Assembly (NCBI GenBank): GCA_964444555.1
Contig: CAYUHC010000008.1
Span: forward strand, 1 to 29,731
DNA from: CAYUHC01 sp964444555
GTDB taxonomy: Bacteria; Patescibacteriota; Minisyncoccia; Phycocordibacterales; JACOZG01
Length of the DNA stretch: 29,731 nucleotides
Direction of reading: 5' to 3'
Positions 8,407 through 15,545 of this stretch are shown here, one piece after another. The translations under genes and the position numbers were made by a program. Under the pieces are notes generated by a model. It did not search any database. It saw only the letters and a list, made by a program, of their open reading frames with translations, and was not told the origin of the DNA. Positions within the stretch are counted from its first letter, which is position 1; every line of letters starts with the position of its first letter.

Positions 8407-9208
8407 ATTTGTTTTTTGGGGCAGTGATGATTTTTCGCTTGGCGTCTTAGACGGCTTAGCCGCCAAGGGGCATCAGCCGGCGTTAATCGTCGGCACCCCA
8501 CCCAGCCTCAAGCGCGGCCAGCCCCAACCGGCGGCCACGGCCCATTGGGCCGCCAGTCACCAAATCCCCTTCACCACCGATCCCCGCACCATCGCACCTC
8601 AAACTTACGATTTTTTTATCGTCGCTTCCTATGGCCAGATCATTTCTCCCGAATTACTGCGCCGCCCCAAACTAGGCACGATTAACGTCCACCCCTCGCT
8701 CTTGCCGAAATACCGCGGCGCGACGCCCCTGCAAAGCGCCATCTTAAACGGCGAAAGCGAGACCGGCGTTACCTTGATCGAACTAGACGAACAACTCGAT
8801 CATGGACCAATTTTGGCGCAGGCCACTCAACCTTTAAACGATTTAACATTTAGCGAATTGAGAGACCAGTTAACTAAGCGAGGAGCAGAATTGCTCGACG
8901 AAATTCTGCCCGCTTACTTGGCCAGAACGCTTAAACCGCAAAATCAAAATCACGACCAAGCTACTTTTACGCGCAAACTTAGCAAAGTTGACGCCGAACT
9001 TAAGACCACCGATTCGGCGCTGACAAAATTTAAAAAAGTCCTAGCCCTCAATCCCGAACCGGGTACCTGGTTGATTGACGAACGCGGACGGAGATTAAAA
9101 ATCAAAACTGCCCGCCTTGAGAACGGACAGTTTGTTCCGGAAAAAGTTGTTCCTGAGGGTAAACGCGAAATGGCTTGGTCAGATTATTGTCGCGGCCAAC
9201 AGCCCTAG
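8393..9208 (+). CDS. fmt: Methionyl-tRNA formyltransferase
   Basis: Transfers a formyl group from 10-formyl-tetrahydrofolate to initiator Met-tRNA. The catalytic triad is visible as Asn98 and His100 in INVHPSLLPKYRGATP and Asp136 in LDEQLDHGPI. The N-terminal Rossmann-type domain and a reduced C-terminal domain are present. Its 271 residues compare with ~310-315 in E. coli, with most of the loss in the C-terminal tRNA-binding domain. It starts inside def (14-nt overlap). Its TAG stop overlaps by 3 nt the stop of the convergent cyclophilin gene. Confidence 0.95.
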   Translation: MTPPKFVFWGSDDFSLGVLDGLAAKGHQPALIVGTPPSLKRGQPQPAATAHWAASHQIPFTTDPRTIAPQTYDFFIVASYGQIISPELLRRPKLGTINVHPSLLPKYRGATPLQSAILNGESETGVTLIELDEQLDHGPILAQATQPLNDLTFSELRDQLTKRGAELLDEILPAYLARTLKPQNQNHDQATFTRKLSKVDAELKTTDSALTKFKKVLALNPEPGTWLIDERGRRLKIKTARLENGQFVPEKVVPEGKREMAWSDYCRGQQP

Positions 9209-9843
9209 CGAATCTCCACTTTCTCTACCACTACCGGCTTAAGGGGATGATCACTGCCACTAGTCGAAACATTTTCGATTGCGCTCACGACGTCCAGACC
9301 AGCAATCACTTTACCGAAGGGCGTATGCCAACCACCGCCTGGCTGATTTAACCAATCAACGCGCGGCGCCGTCACGATAAAAAATTGCGAACCATTGGTG
9401 CCGCGACCACCGCGGAGACCGGCATTGGCCATCGCTACGACGCCACGTTCCAAGATCACATCATTAACCTCATCATCAAAAACATAACCCGGTCCGCCCG
9501 TCCCATGAATGGCCAAATTATCTGGCTCCGACTTAGTTAGCGGGTCACCGCCCTGAATCATAAAGCCCTTAATCACGCGATGGAATTGCGTCCCGTCATA
9601 GAAACCGCTCTGCGCCAATTTTACAAAATTCTGAACGGTCGCTGGCGCCTTGGTCGCGTACAACTCCACCTCAATTACTCCGGCCGAAGTGGTGAGGACT
9701 GCCACTGGGCTAGTCAGAGAAGTTCGTTCGCCTGAAATCATTTTTTTGCTAGTAATGCCAGCCTCGGGCGCAGTCCACGAAAGCAAGCCGACTGCGGCCG
9801 CCGCCAACACCACGATTAAGATTAAAAGTTTAAAATTTTTCAT
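9205..9843 (-). CDS. Cyclophilin-type peptidyl-prolyl isomerase, exported and membrane anchored
   Basis: Catalyses cis-trans isomerisation of proline bonds during protein folding. The cyclophilin core runs from about residue 45 to the end: FHRVIKGFMIQGGDP holds the catalytic Arg and Phe/Gln, and GTNGSQFFI is the second family signature. An N-terminal hydrophobic helix (4-24) with a single leading Lys pair acts as signal anchor or uncleaved signal, so the enzyme works outside the membrane. The Cys/Ala cleavage site is not clear. It begins 9 nt after the hibernation factor gene and is probably co-transcribed with it. The two stops of this gene and fmt overlap convergently. Confidence 0.93.
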   Translation of the reverse strand: MKNFKLLILIVVLAAAAVGLLSWTAPEAGITSKKMISGERTSLTSPVAVLTTSAGVIEVELYATKAPATVQNFVKLAQSGFYDGTQFHRVIKGFMIQGGDPLTKSEPDNLAIHGTGGPGYVFDDEVNDVILERGVVAMANAGLRGGRGTNGSQFFIVTAPRVDWLNQPGGGWHTPFGKVIAGLDVVSAIENVSTSGSDHPLKPVVVEKVEIR

Positions 9844-9852
9844 AAAACCAAG

Positions 9853-10227
9853 CTAGTTACGCCAAGGATTAAAGCGTCGCAACATCTCCTTAACCCGCCG
9901 CCCGCCTCGCCGCAAGAGCGTGTTTCGCTTCTCGGCACTCGTTTTGATCACTCGAGACATTTCATCCTTAACCAGATCAATCGCCGCGTACAAGTCGGCG
10001 GCATTTTCCACCGCGTACAACTGCTTGCCATTGAGTAATAAGCGGATCTCGGCGCGATAGACATCACCCTGACGATGGTGCTCAGTGTCTCGGCCAATCT
10101 CAACATTAACCAACAGCTCATCATTACCGGCTGGCAACAACCGACCCAACATCCCAATCTTCTCTTCCGCAAACTCCCGGATCGCGGGCGTCAACTCAAT
10201 ACTGGTTGCTTTAATATTGATCTTCAT
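9853..10227 (-). CDS. hpf: Ribosome hibernation-promoting factor, short HPF/RaiA type
   Basis: Binds the decoding centre of idle 30S subunits in slow growth and protects them. The S30AE fold is recognisable from the start MKINIKATSIELTPAIREFAEEKI, through the strand VNVEIGRDTEHHRQGDVYRAEIRL to DLYAAIDLVKDEMSRVI. At 124 residues it is the short form, without the C-terminal dimerisation domain of long HPF. The basic tail (RRGGRRVKEMLRRF) is typical of short RaiA-like forms. The -10 box lies inside the end of pyk, so it can be expressed independently of it. The cyclophilin gene follows after 9 nt. Confidence 0.93.
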   Translation of the reverse strand: MKINIKATSIELTPAIREFAEEKIGMLGRLLPAGNDELLVNVEIGRDTEHHRQGDVYRAEIRLLLNGKQLYAVENAADLYAAIDLVKDEMSRVIKTSAEKRNTLLRRGGRRVKEMLRRFNPWRN

Positions 10228-10239
10228 GCCCCCATTATA
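10228..10239 (-). promoter_or_regulatory. Minus-strand -10 box (TATAAT) of hpf
   Basis: A perfect TATAAT on the minus strand (10239-10234) overlaps the pyk stop codon and is separated from the hpf ATG by 6 nt (GGGGGC). This predicts a leaderless hpf transcript. Confidence 0.65.
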
Positions 10240-11650
10240 ACACCTCCGCGAGCATCATATTAGTGTCGACAGATTTGCCGAAAGGCATGCCCGCCGCCAC
10301 CACTACTCGCTCCCCCTTCTTACCCAGCTTATGCTCCAGAGCAAATTCCCGAACCATCGACAAAACCTCAGCCGTGGTCTTAAACTTCTTAACTAAAGTC
10401 GGGTAACAACCATAACTCAAAGCCAATTGATTAACCGTCGCGCGGTTGGGCGACAAACAAATAATTCCCTGATTGGGTCGATAACGAGAGATCATGCGCG
10501 CCGTAAAACCAGAATCGGTCAACGCGACAATAAACTTGGCTCCCAACTGGGTCGAAGTCTCAACCGCGGCATTGCCCACGGCATCAGCCACACTATTGTC
10601 GTGCAAAAAGTCGCGATCACGACGCTGATACGAGCGATCGCGCTCCACCCTGAGCGCTACGCGCGTCATCACCCGAACCGCCTCCAGGGGATGCTCGCCC
10701 AAGGTGGTCTCTTCCGAAAGCATCACGGCGTCCGTGCCATCCAAGATGGCGTTCGCAACGTCCGAAACTTCGGCCCGCGTCGGCACTGGTGACTTGATCA
10801 TCGACTCAAGCATCTGCGTCGCCGTAATAACTGGCTTACCGGCGCGATTACATTTCTTAATAATCATCTTCTGGACCATCGGCACGTCTTCAGCCGGAAT
10901 CTCAACCGCCAAATCGCCACGAGCCACCATAATCCCATCCGACAATTCCAAAATGGCGTCGAAGTTTTCTACCGCTTCTTGGGTCTCAATTTTAGAAATA
11001 ATTTTTGCTTCCGATTTACCCTTGTTCAACAATTCGCGCAATTCGATCACGTCTTCTGGTCGACGCACGAACGAGAAAGCAATGAAATCAACTTTGTTCT
11101 TCAAGCCAAAAGCCAAATCCTTTTTATCTTTTTCCTTCAGCGAGCTCACCTTCAGATAAGCGCCGGGCAAGTTAACGCCGCGACGACCCTTGGTTTCCCC
11201 ACCGACCACGATTTGGCAAATCACGTCCGTGCCCTTAATCTCAACCACCTCCAAACGCTTCTTGCCATCATCCACCATCACTATGTTGCCGGGCTTAAGC
11301 TCTTCGTGCAGGGTGGGATAATTAATCGACACTCGCTCCTCGGTGCCCACAATTTTTTCTGGCGTCAGGGTAATGCGTTTACCGGGCACCAAAGTCACCC
11401 GCTCTTGATAGAAATCGCCGATCCGGAACTTGGGACCAGACAAATCCTGCAACAAAGCCACGGGCGTATTTAATTTTTTAGACACAGCCCGCGTAATATC
11501 CACCTTGGGTTGATGCTCGGCAAAGTCGCCGTGAGAAAAGTTCATGCGCACCACATTCATCCCCGAACGCACCAGTTCCGTTAACATCTTTTCGTTGGCC
11601 GTTACCGGTCCAATCGTGGCTACAATTTTGGTTTTCTTAGAAATATGCAT
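10235..11650 (-). CDS. pyk: Pyruvate kinase
   Basis: Last step of glycolysis: phosphoenolpyruvate plus ADP to pyruvate plus ATP. Seen are KTKIVATIGP at the N-terminus, VVRMNFSHGD, the substrate-loop DLSGPKFRIG, the active-site signature IISKIETQEAVENF with catalytic Lys, DGIMVARGDLAVEIP, and the ATQMLESM helix. The allosteric C-terminal domain is present to the end, giving the usual ~470 residues. ATG 11650 is used; a TTG two codons upstream (11656) is possible. Together with eno-gpmI 3-7 kb away it supplies the lower half of glycolysis. Only 7 nt separate it from hpf. Confidence 0.97.
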   Translation of the reverse strand: MHISKKTKIVATIGPVTANEKMLTELVRSGMNVVRMNFSHGDFAEHQPKVDITRAVSKKLNTPVALLQDLSGPKFRIGDFYQERVTLVPGKRITLTPEKIVGTEERVSINYPTLHEELKPGNIVMVDDGKKRLEVVEIKGTDVICQIVVGGETKGRRGVNLPGAYLKVSSLKEKDKKDLAFGLKNKVDFIAFSFVRRPEDVIELRELLNKGKSEAKIISKIETQEAVENFDAILELSDGIMVARGDLAVEIPAEDVPMVQKMIIKKCNRAGKPVITATQMLESMIKSPVPTRAEVSDVANAILDGTDAVMLSEETTLGEHPLEAVRVMTRVALRVERDRSYQRRDRDFLHDNSVADAVGNAAVETSTQLGAKFIVALTDSGFTARMISRYRPNQGIICLSPNRATVNQLALSYGCYPTLVKKFKTTAEVLSMVREFALEHKLGKKGERVVVAAGMPFGKSVDTNMMLAEVL

Positions 11651-11674
11651 AAACAAGTCTTTAAATAATGAATT

Positions 11675-12172
11675 TTAACTATAATAAACGAAGAGCATGA
11701 TTGCAACCACCAAACCAACCTGCAGTGACGGCCCAATTAACCCACGCGGATCAAGTTTGTGCTTAGTGTGAATCCAGAGATGAAAAAGTTGCAACCACCC
11801 AAGCCACCGCCAGCGCAATTTGAAATAAACAAACTGCAAAAAATCTGGTGTCATCGCGCCGGCGGCTCCCGCTAGCGCGCCCAACGCCACGCCCCCAGGC
11901 GACCACCAAATCACCAAACCCGCTAGCACCAGGCCAAGCAAACCGTCGCTAGCAATTTTTAATAAATCCCAAAAAAAATCTCGTCCCCAACGCAAATCAG
12001 TAGCCAAGGGATTGTTTTGATCTTCTACCGCCGAACGCAGTGGATAATCCCAGTGCGGCAAAGCATCGAGCGCGAAGTGACTAGCAAAACCGAGCAGAAA
12101 CGCGGCCGCCGGTTGCGCCGGCACAAGGAGCGAGAGCGCGGCGCCGGCGGCCGCATGCGTGGCTAAAGTCAT
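11675..12172 (-). CDS. Small integral membrane protein, YdjM/metal-dependent hydrolase-like
   Basis: Start ATG 12172 is used because it lies 7 nt after a TATAGT box and gives the natural N-terminus MTLATHAAAGAALSLL; the open frame upstream reads through the promoter. About four membrane helices are visible. The conserved polar residues sit in THAAAGA, FASHFALDALPHWDYP and LWIHTKHKLDPRG, that is, several His and Asp in or near membrane helices. This pattern resembles the YdjM-type membrane-bound putative metal-dependent hydrolases. Substrate is unknown. It lies 24 nt upstream of pyk in the same direction and could be co-transcribed with it. Confidence 0.7.
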   Translation of the reverse strand: MTLATHAAAGAALSLLVPAQPAAAFLLGFASHFALDALPHWDYPLRSAVEDQNNPLATDLRWGRDFFWDLLKIASDGLLGLVLAGLVIWWSPGGVALGALAGAAGAMTPDFLQFVYFKLRWRWLGWLQLFHLWIHTKHKLDPRGLIGPSLQVGLVVAIMLFVYYS

Positions 12173-12185
12173 CGGCTCTACTATA
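12173..12185 (-). promoter_or_regulatory. Minus-strand -10 box (TATAGT) of the membrane protein gene
   Basis: TATAGT on the minus strand (12185-12180) lies 7 nt before the ATG at 12172. It fits the leaderless spacing seen at other genes in the window. Confidence 0.55.
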
Positions 12186-12186
12186 A

Positions 12187-12226
12187 CACAAGAAAACACC
12201 CCAGCGGCCTGAGAGCCACGGGGTGT
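12187..12226 (-). terminator. Rho-independent terminator of the lipoprotein unit
   Basis: Read on the minus strand, a 7-bp stem ACACCCC/GGGGTGT (arms 12226-12220 and 12202-12196), with an inner GGC/GCC pairing possible, is followed by TTTTCTTGTG. It lies just downstream of the dockerin-lipoprotein stop (12239) and just before the next minus-strand promoter. Confidence 0.75.
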
Positions 12227-12238
12227 CAGAAAGAACAA

Positions 12239-13438
12239 TTAAGGAGGTAAGGTCGGATCCGTGACACAGGGTCCCGGCAAACCACTTCGACTCAGGCAGG
12301 ACTGGAGCAAAGTCCAATCAGCCTGATTGGTAACGCCGTCACGGGTCAGATCCCAAACTCGGCACTCGGGAACCAGCGGCGGTTGATTCCACTCTCCCAG
12401 ACCCAGACAAACCTGAAACGACGAGACGTCTTCGGCATCCACGTCACCGTCGTAATCAATGTCGCCGTAGGGCGTGCAGGGAAAAGCGCTCACGAACTGA
12501 TTGCGCGGACAAGCGTCATGACAGTCAAAAACACCATCACTATCGGTATCGACGTCCGCGGCGCCACAACCACAAGGACCAGGAGCGACCTTCTTGGGAT
12601 CATTAGGACAGCCATCCAAACAATCAACAATCAGATCACCGTCAGCATCGAGCGAGCCACCCGTCCAATCACAAGCGAAACAGGGCGGGAAGCTAATCTG
12701 GCCCGGCACCGAAAGTGATTGTTGACTAGGTGGATCAACATTGTCGTTGTTCCCGCCCTTATCCCTCCAGCTCTTCTCGCAATCGGCCCAAATCTTAATA
12801 ATCGATTCGGGCGATTGGACGTTGACCATGAAGCTGGTCTGCTGGATGTGGTTGATGTACACCAGCCGATGATTGGGCGGCCCATTAGCCGATCCGAAGT
12901 AGATATCGGACGACGGCTTGCCGGGATCGCGAATCACTCGAACTACGAGATAGATCGGCCTCATGATCGTATCGTTGCGATAAGGCGTCTCACCCTTGCG
13001 CGAGCCGAGATGAAAGGTCATGATCCCGTTGGCGTCAGCCTTCAGCTTGCCCTTCATAATCCCTTTCCGATTCGGGAAAGTTTGGCCGTTAACCCGACCA
13101 TAACAGGTCTGGCTATTAACCATGTCCCCCAAAAAGGCGTCTTCGGGAAAGGCAAGATTCGAACCATAGACAAAATACTCCGCCTCCCAGCTCTGCCGAT
13201 ACCGCTCGCCGAACTGATCCTTGAGCGACAGGCCGATTTCGTAATCGAAACCGACCAGACGCGAGGCGCCAGGATTGCGCGGGTCAGCTTCGTACAAGCA
13301 ATTCCCCCACCGCGCGGAATCCAGACGGATCTCGCGCGCCACCTTAACGGGTGCCGGCGGCGGATTGCCCGCCGGCACCGTGTCACTACAGCCCGCTCCC
13401 AAGACGATCAGTCCCAGGAGCCAGAACATTTTTCTCAT
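12239..13438 (-). CDS. Lipoprotein with thrombospondin-3-like calcium repeats and C-terminal dockerin-like domain
   Basis: The start ATG 13438 follows a strong AAGGAG 7 nt upstream and opens a lipoprotein signal (lipobox LGAGC, Cys17); the open frame further upstream overlaps the previous gene and is not used. The ~240-residue middle part is unrecognised, apart from several Cys. From about 260 come two Asp-rich calcium-type repeats, SLDADGDLIVDCLDGCP and DVDTDSDGVFDCHDACP. Then comes a dockerin-like pair of EF-type loops, DIDYDGDVDAEDVSSFQVCL and DLTRDGVTNQADWTLLQSCL. Dockerin-like tails of this kind are common in Planctomycetes and other surface proteins. It starts 17 nt after the companion lipoprotein. 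Ligand binding is unknown. Confidence 0.85.
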   Translation of the reverse strand: MRKMFWLLGLIVLGAGCSDTVPAGNPPPAPVKVAREIRLDSARWGNCLYEADPRNPGASRLVGFDYEIGLSLKDQFGERYRQSWEAEYFVYGSNLAFPEDAFLGDMVNSQTCYGRVNGQTFPNRKGIMKGKLKADANGIMTFHLGSRKGETPYRNDTIMRPIYLVVRVIRDPGKPSSDIYFGSANGPPNHRLVYINHIQQTSFMVNVQSPESIIKIWADCEKSWRDKGGNNDNVDPPSQQSLSVPGQISFPPCFACDWTGGSLDADGDLIVDCLDGCPNDPKKVAPGPCGCGAADVDTDSDGVFDCHDACPRNQFVSAFPCTPYGDIDYDGDVDAEDVSSFQVCLGLGEWNQPPLVPECRVWDLTRDGVTNQADWTLLQSCLSRSGLPGPCVTDPTLPP

Positions 13439-13455
13439 GATCTTCTCCTTGAGAC

Positions 13456-14112
13456 TCATTTGGCCTCGGGAACCCGATACAGATAGCCAACAGTGGGCAG
13501 AGCCAGCTCGCTCGGCACTCCGCCCGTGACCGCCACGCGCACGCGCAGACGAAACCCCCGTGCCCCGGCCACATACTCCGCCGGCGTCTGGCACTCGGCT
13601 AACTTGGAATGCTGGAGCAAATGCTCGATCGGCCCGCTGACTGTCGCCAGCGAACCATCGGACTCCTCCACCACAAACTCATCCCGACCGAAAGCAATTT
13701 CGGCCGTCGGATTGGCCGCTTTGTAAGCAGCCGCCGACGCTTGATGGGCCAAGTTCAGAGCCGGCGTGTAAGTCGTGCCCTTGAGATACCCGGGGTAAGC
13801 CGAAAGAGTGAGGCCCTCAGGCACCCAAAGCACCAACTTCTGCGCCGCGCCCCGACCCCAGACGCCATACCATCCGTTTGGCATCAGCCGAGAATCGTAG
13901 TGACGGAGCAACAGAATCGGCGGGCTCTCGAGCACCACCGTGCGCGAAGCCGGCTCACCAAGACTGACCACGTCGAGCACCGGCATCACGCGTACCGCCA
14001 CCCCTTCCGTCAGCACCGCGGGGCGGGCCTCCGAAGAGGAGGTACAAGAAAGAAACATTCCAAGGCCACTGGCGAGGGCGACCAAGATCGCCCCCAAGAT
14101 GATCTTCCGCAT
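13456..14112 (-). CDS. Putative lipoprotein of unknown function
   Basis: A signal peptide with lipobox-like FLSC (Cys23) is followed by ~195 residues with no family I recognise. The segment from about 60 to 110 is hydrophobic and Gly/Pro rich (VVLESPPILLLRHYD, WYGVWGRGAAQKLVLWVPEG). This hints at a beta-sandwich, and the end (RLRVRVAVTGG...VGYLYRVPEA) also looks like strands. A strong GGGAGG lies 7 nt before the ATG, unlike most genes here. It heads the two-gene lipoprotein unit and is preceded by three small inverted repeats shared with the eno upstream region. Confidence 0.75.
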   Translation of the reverse strand: MRKIILGAILVALASGLGMFLSCTSSSEARPAVLTEGVAVRVMPVLDVVSLGEPASRTVVLESPPILLLRHYDSRLMPNGWYGVWGRGAAQKLVLWVPEGLTLSAYPGYLKGTTYTPALNLAHQASAAAYKAANPTAEIAFGRDEFVVEESDGSLATVSGPIEHLLQHSKLAECQTPAEYVAGARGFRLRVRVAVTGGVPSELALPTVGYLYRVPEAK

Positions 14113-14132
14113 CGCAAACCTCCCATGTCAGA

Positions 14133-14191
14133 GATCAAAGATTGATCAGGAACATCCTGAATCTGTTTTTACACTACAACGGTTTTTGTAG
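14133..14191. promoter_or_regulatory. Three consecutive inverted repeats between the lipoprotein unit and eno
   Basis: Three perfect inverted repeats lie in 59 nt. GATCAA-3-TTGATC spans 14133-14147, TCAGGA-3-TCCTGA spans 14146-14160 (sharing two bases with the first) and CTACAA-6-TTGTAG spans 14174-14191. They lie in the divergent intergenic space. The minus-strand lipoprotein leader and the plus-strand eno promoter both fall close by, so they may be operators or leader hairpins. No T-tract follows in a way that makes a good terminator. Confidence 0.5.
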
Positions 14192-14206
14192 CTAGTCAAT
14201 ATGTGT

Positions 14207-14223
14207 TAAACTAAAGCCATAAT
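14207..14223 (+). promoter_or_regulatory. Tentative -10 region of eno
   Basis: Two candidate hexamers are seen: TAAACT (14207-14212) and CATAAT (14218-14223). CATAAT ends 15 nt before the eno ATG. No good -35 box and no Shine-Dalgarno sequence precede the ATG. Confidence 0.35.
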
Positions 14224-14238
14224 TAATTTTTAATCAAC

Positions 14239-15543
14239 ATGGCTACCATTTCTCAAATTAAAGCGCGCGAAATTTTGGACTCTCGAGGCAATCCCACCGT
14301 CGAGGTTGATCTCACTCTAAGTGATGGCAGTTTTGGTCGGGCCGCCGTCCCCTCCGGGGCCTCCACGGGCTCGCATGAGGCCGTGGAGTTGCGCGACGAT
14401 GAGTCGCGCTACGGCGGCAAAGGCGTGACTAAAGCCGTGGCCAACGTTAACACTCAAGTAGCTGGTGAACTTCTAGGCAAAGAGTTTGACCAAAAAAGTC
14501 TCGACGAGGCAATGATCGCGCTCGACGGCACTCCCAACAAGGGCAACTTGGGCGCTAACGCAATTTTGGGTGTCTCACTCGCCTTTGCTCACGCCGCCGC
14601 CCAAAGCGCCAAACAACCTCTCTATCAATACTTTAATCAAGTCGCCAAGCAGGCGGGTCTCGAATCAGAACTTCGGCTCCCTGTCCCGATGATGAACATT
14701 TTAAACGGCGGTAAGCATGCCGAGAACTCAACCGACCTCCAAGAATTTATGATTATGCCACTCGGCGCGCCCTCCTTTGCCGAAGCGCTCCGATGGGGAG
14801 CGGAAGTCTTCCATCAGCTCAAAAAAATTCTGAAGAAAAAAGGCCTCAACACCAGTGTCGGCGACGAAGGTGGTTATGCCCCATCTCTCCCCTCCAACGA
14901 AGCGGCCATTGAAATTATTTTGCAAGCGATCACCGAAGCCGGCTACACGCCCGGGCAAGACATTTCGCTCGCCATCGACGCCGCCGCCAGCGAAATTTAT
15001 ACTCCGGCGCCCGAAGGCGGTAAATATCTTCTCGCCACCGAAAAACGCGAACTAACCAGCGCCGAATTAGTCGAATATTATGAGAGCTGGGTTAAAAAAT
15101 ACCCCCTCGTCTCAATCGAAGATGGCTTGGCCGAAGATGACTGGACTGGTTACGAACTTTTTACCAAAACGCTTGGCGGCAAAGTCCAACTCATGGGCGA
15201 TGATCTCTTTGTGACCAATATCGAACGCTTGCAAATGGGCATTGATCGCAAGGTCGGCAACTCCATCTTGATTAAGCTAAATCAGATTGGTACCGTTAGC
15301 GAGACCATCGCCGCCATTAAGCTCGCCAAGGATCACGGCTACACCAGCGTCGTCTCGCACCGCTCGGGCGAAACCGAAGATACGACGATTGCCGACTTTG
15401 TGGTCGGCCTCGGCACTGGGCAAATCAAAACCGGCTCGCTCTGTCGCTCCGAACGAGTAGCGAAGTACAATCAATTATTGCGCATCGAGGAAGCGCTCGG
15501 CTCCCAAGCCAAATTTCCAGGCAAAGAAGCGCTAAAAAGTTAA
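14239..15543 (+). CDS. eno: Enolase
   Basis: Converts 2-phosphoglycerate to phosphoenolpyruvate. Full-length at 434 residues. Seen are SGASTGSHEAVELRD (39-53; SGAS is the mobile loop), GGKHAENSTDLQEFMIMP (157-174), the catalytic acid in GDEGGYAPS (Glu210), the Mg ligand segments LAIDAAASE and SIEDGLAEDDW, the catalytic Lys in ILIKLNQIGT, and SHRSGETED. No Shine-Dalgarno sequence is seen before the ATG. gpmI follows after 2 nt, so the pair is one operon in pathway order reversed. Confidence 0.98.
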   Translation: MATISQIKAREILDSRGNPTVEVDLTLSDGSFGRAAVPSGASTGSHEAVELRDDESRYGGKGVTKAVANVNTQVAGELLGKEFDQKSLDEAMIALDGTPNKGNLGANAILGVSLAFAHAAAQSAKQPLYQYFNQVAKQAGLESELRLPVPMMNILNGGKHAENSTDLQEFMIMPLGAPSFAEALRWGAEVFHQLKKILKKKGLNTSVGDEGGYAPSLPSNEAAIEIILQAITEAGYTPGQDISLAIDAAASEIYTPAPEGGKYLLATEKRELTSAELVEYYESWVKKYPLVSIEDGLAEDDWTGYELFTKTLGGKVQLMGDDLFVTNIERLQMGIDRKVGNSILIKLNQIGTVSETIAAIKLAKDHGYTSVVSHRSGETEDTTIADFVVGLGTGQIKTGSLCRSERVAKYNQLLRIEEALGSQAKFPGKEALKS

Positions 15544-15545
15544 AT

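Noticed and set aside
12719..13486. A 255-residue plus-strand open frame
   Set aside because: It is antisense to the dockerin lipoprotein, which has a strong SD, a lipobox and recognised domains.
13439..13594. Extension of the dockerin lipoprotein upstream to 13594
   Set aside because: It overlaps the companion lipoprotein gene; the AAGGAG and lipoprotein signal fix the start at 13438.
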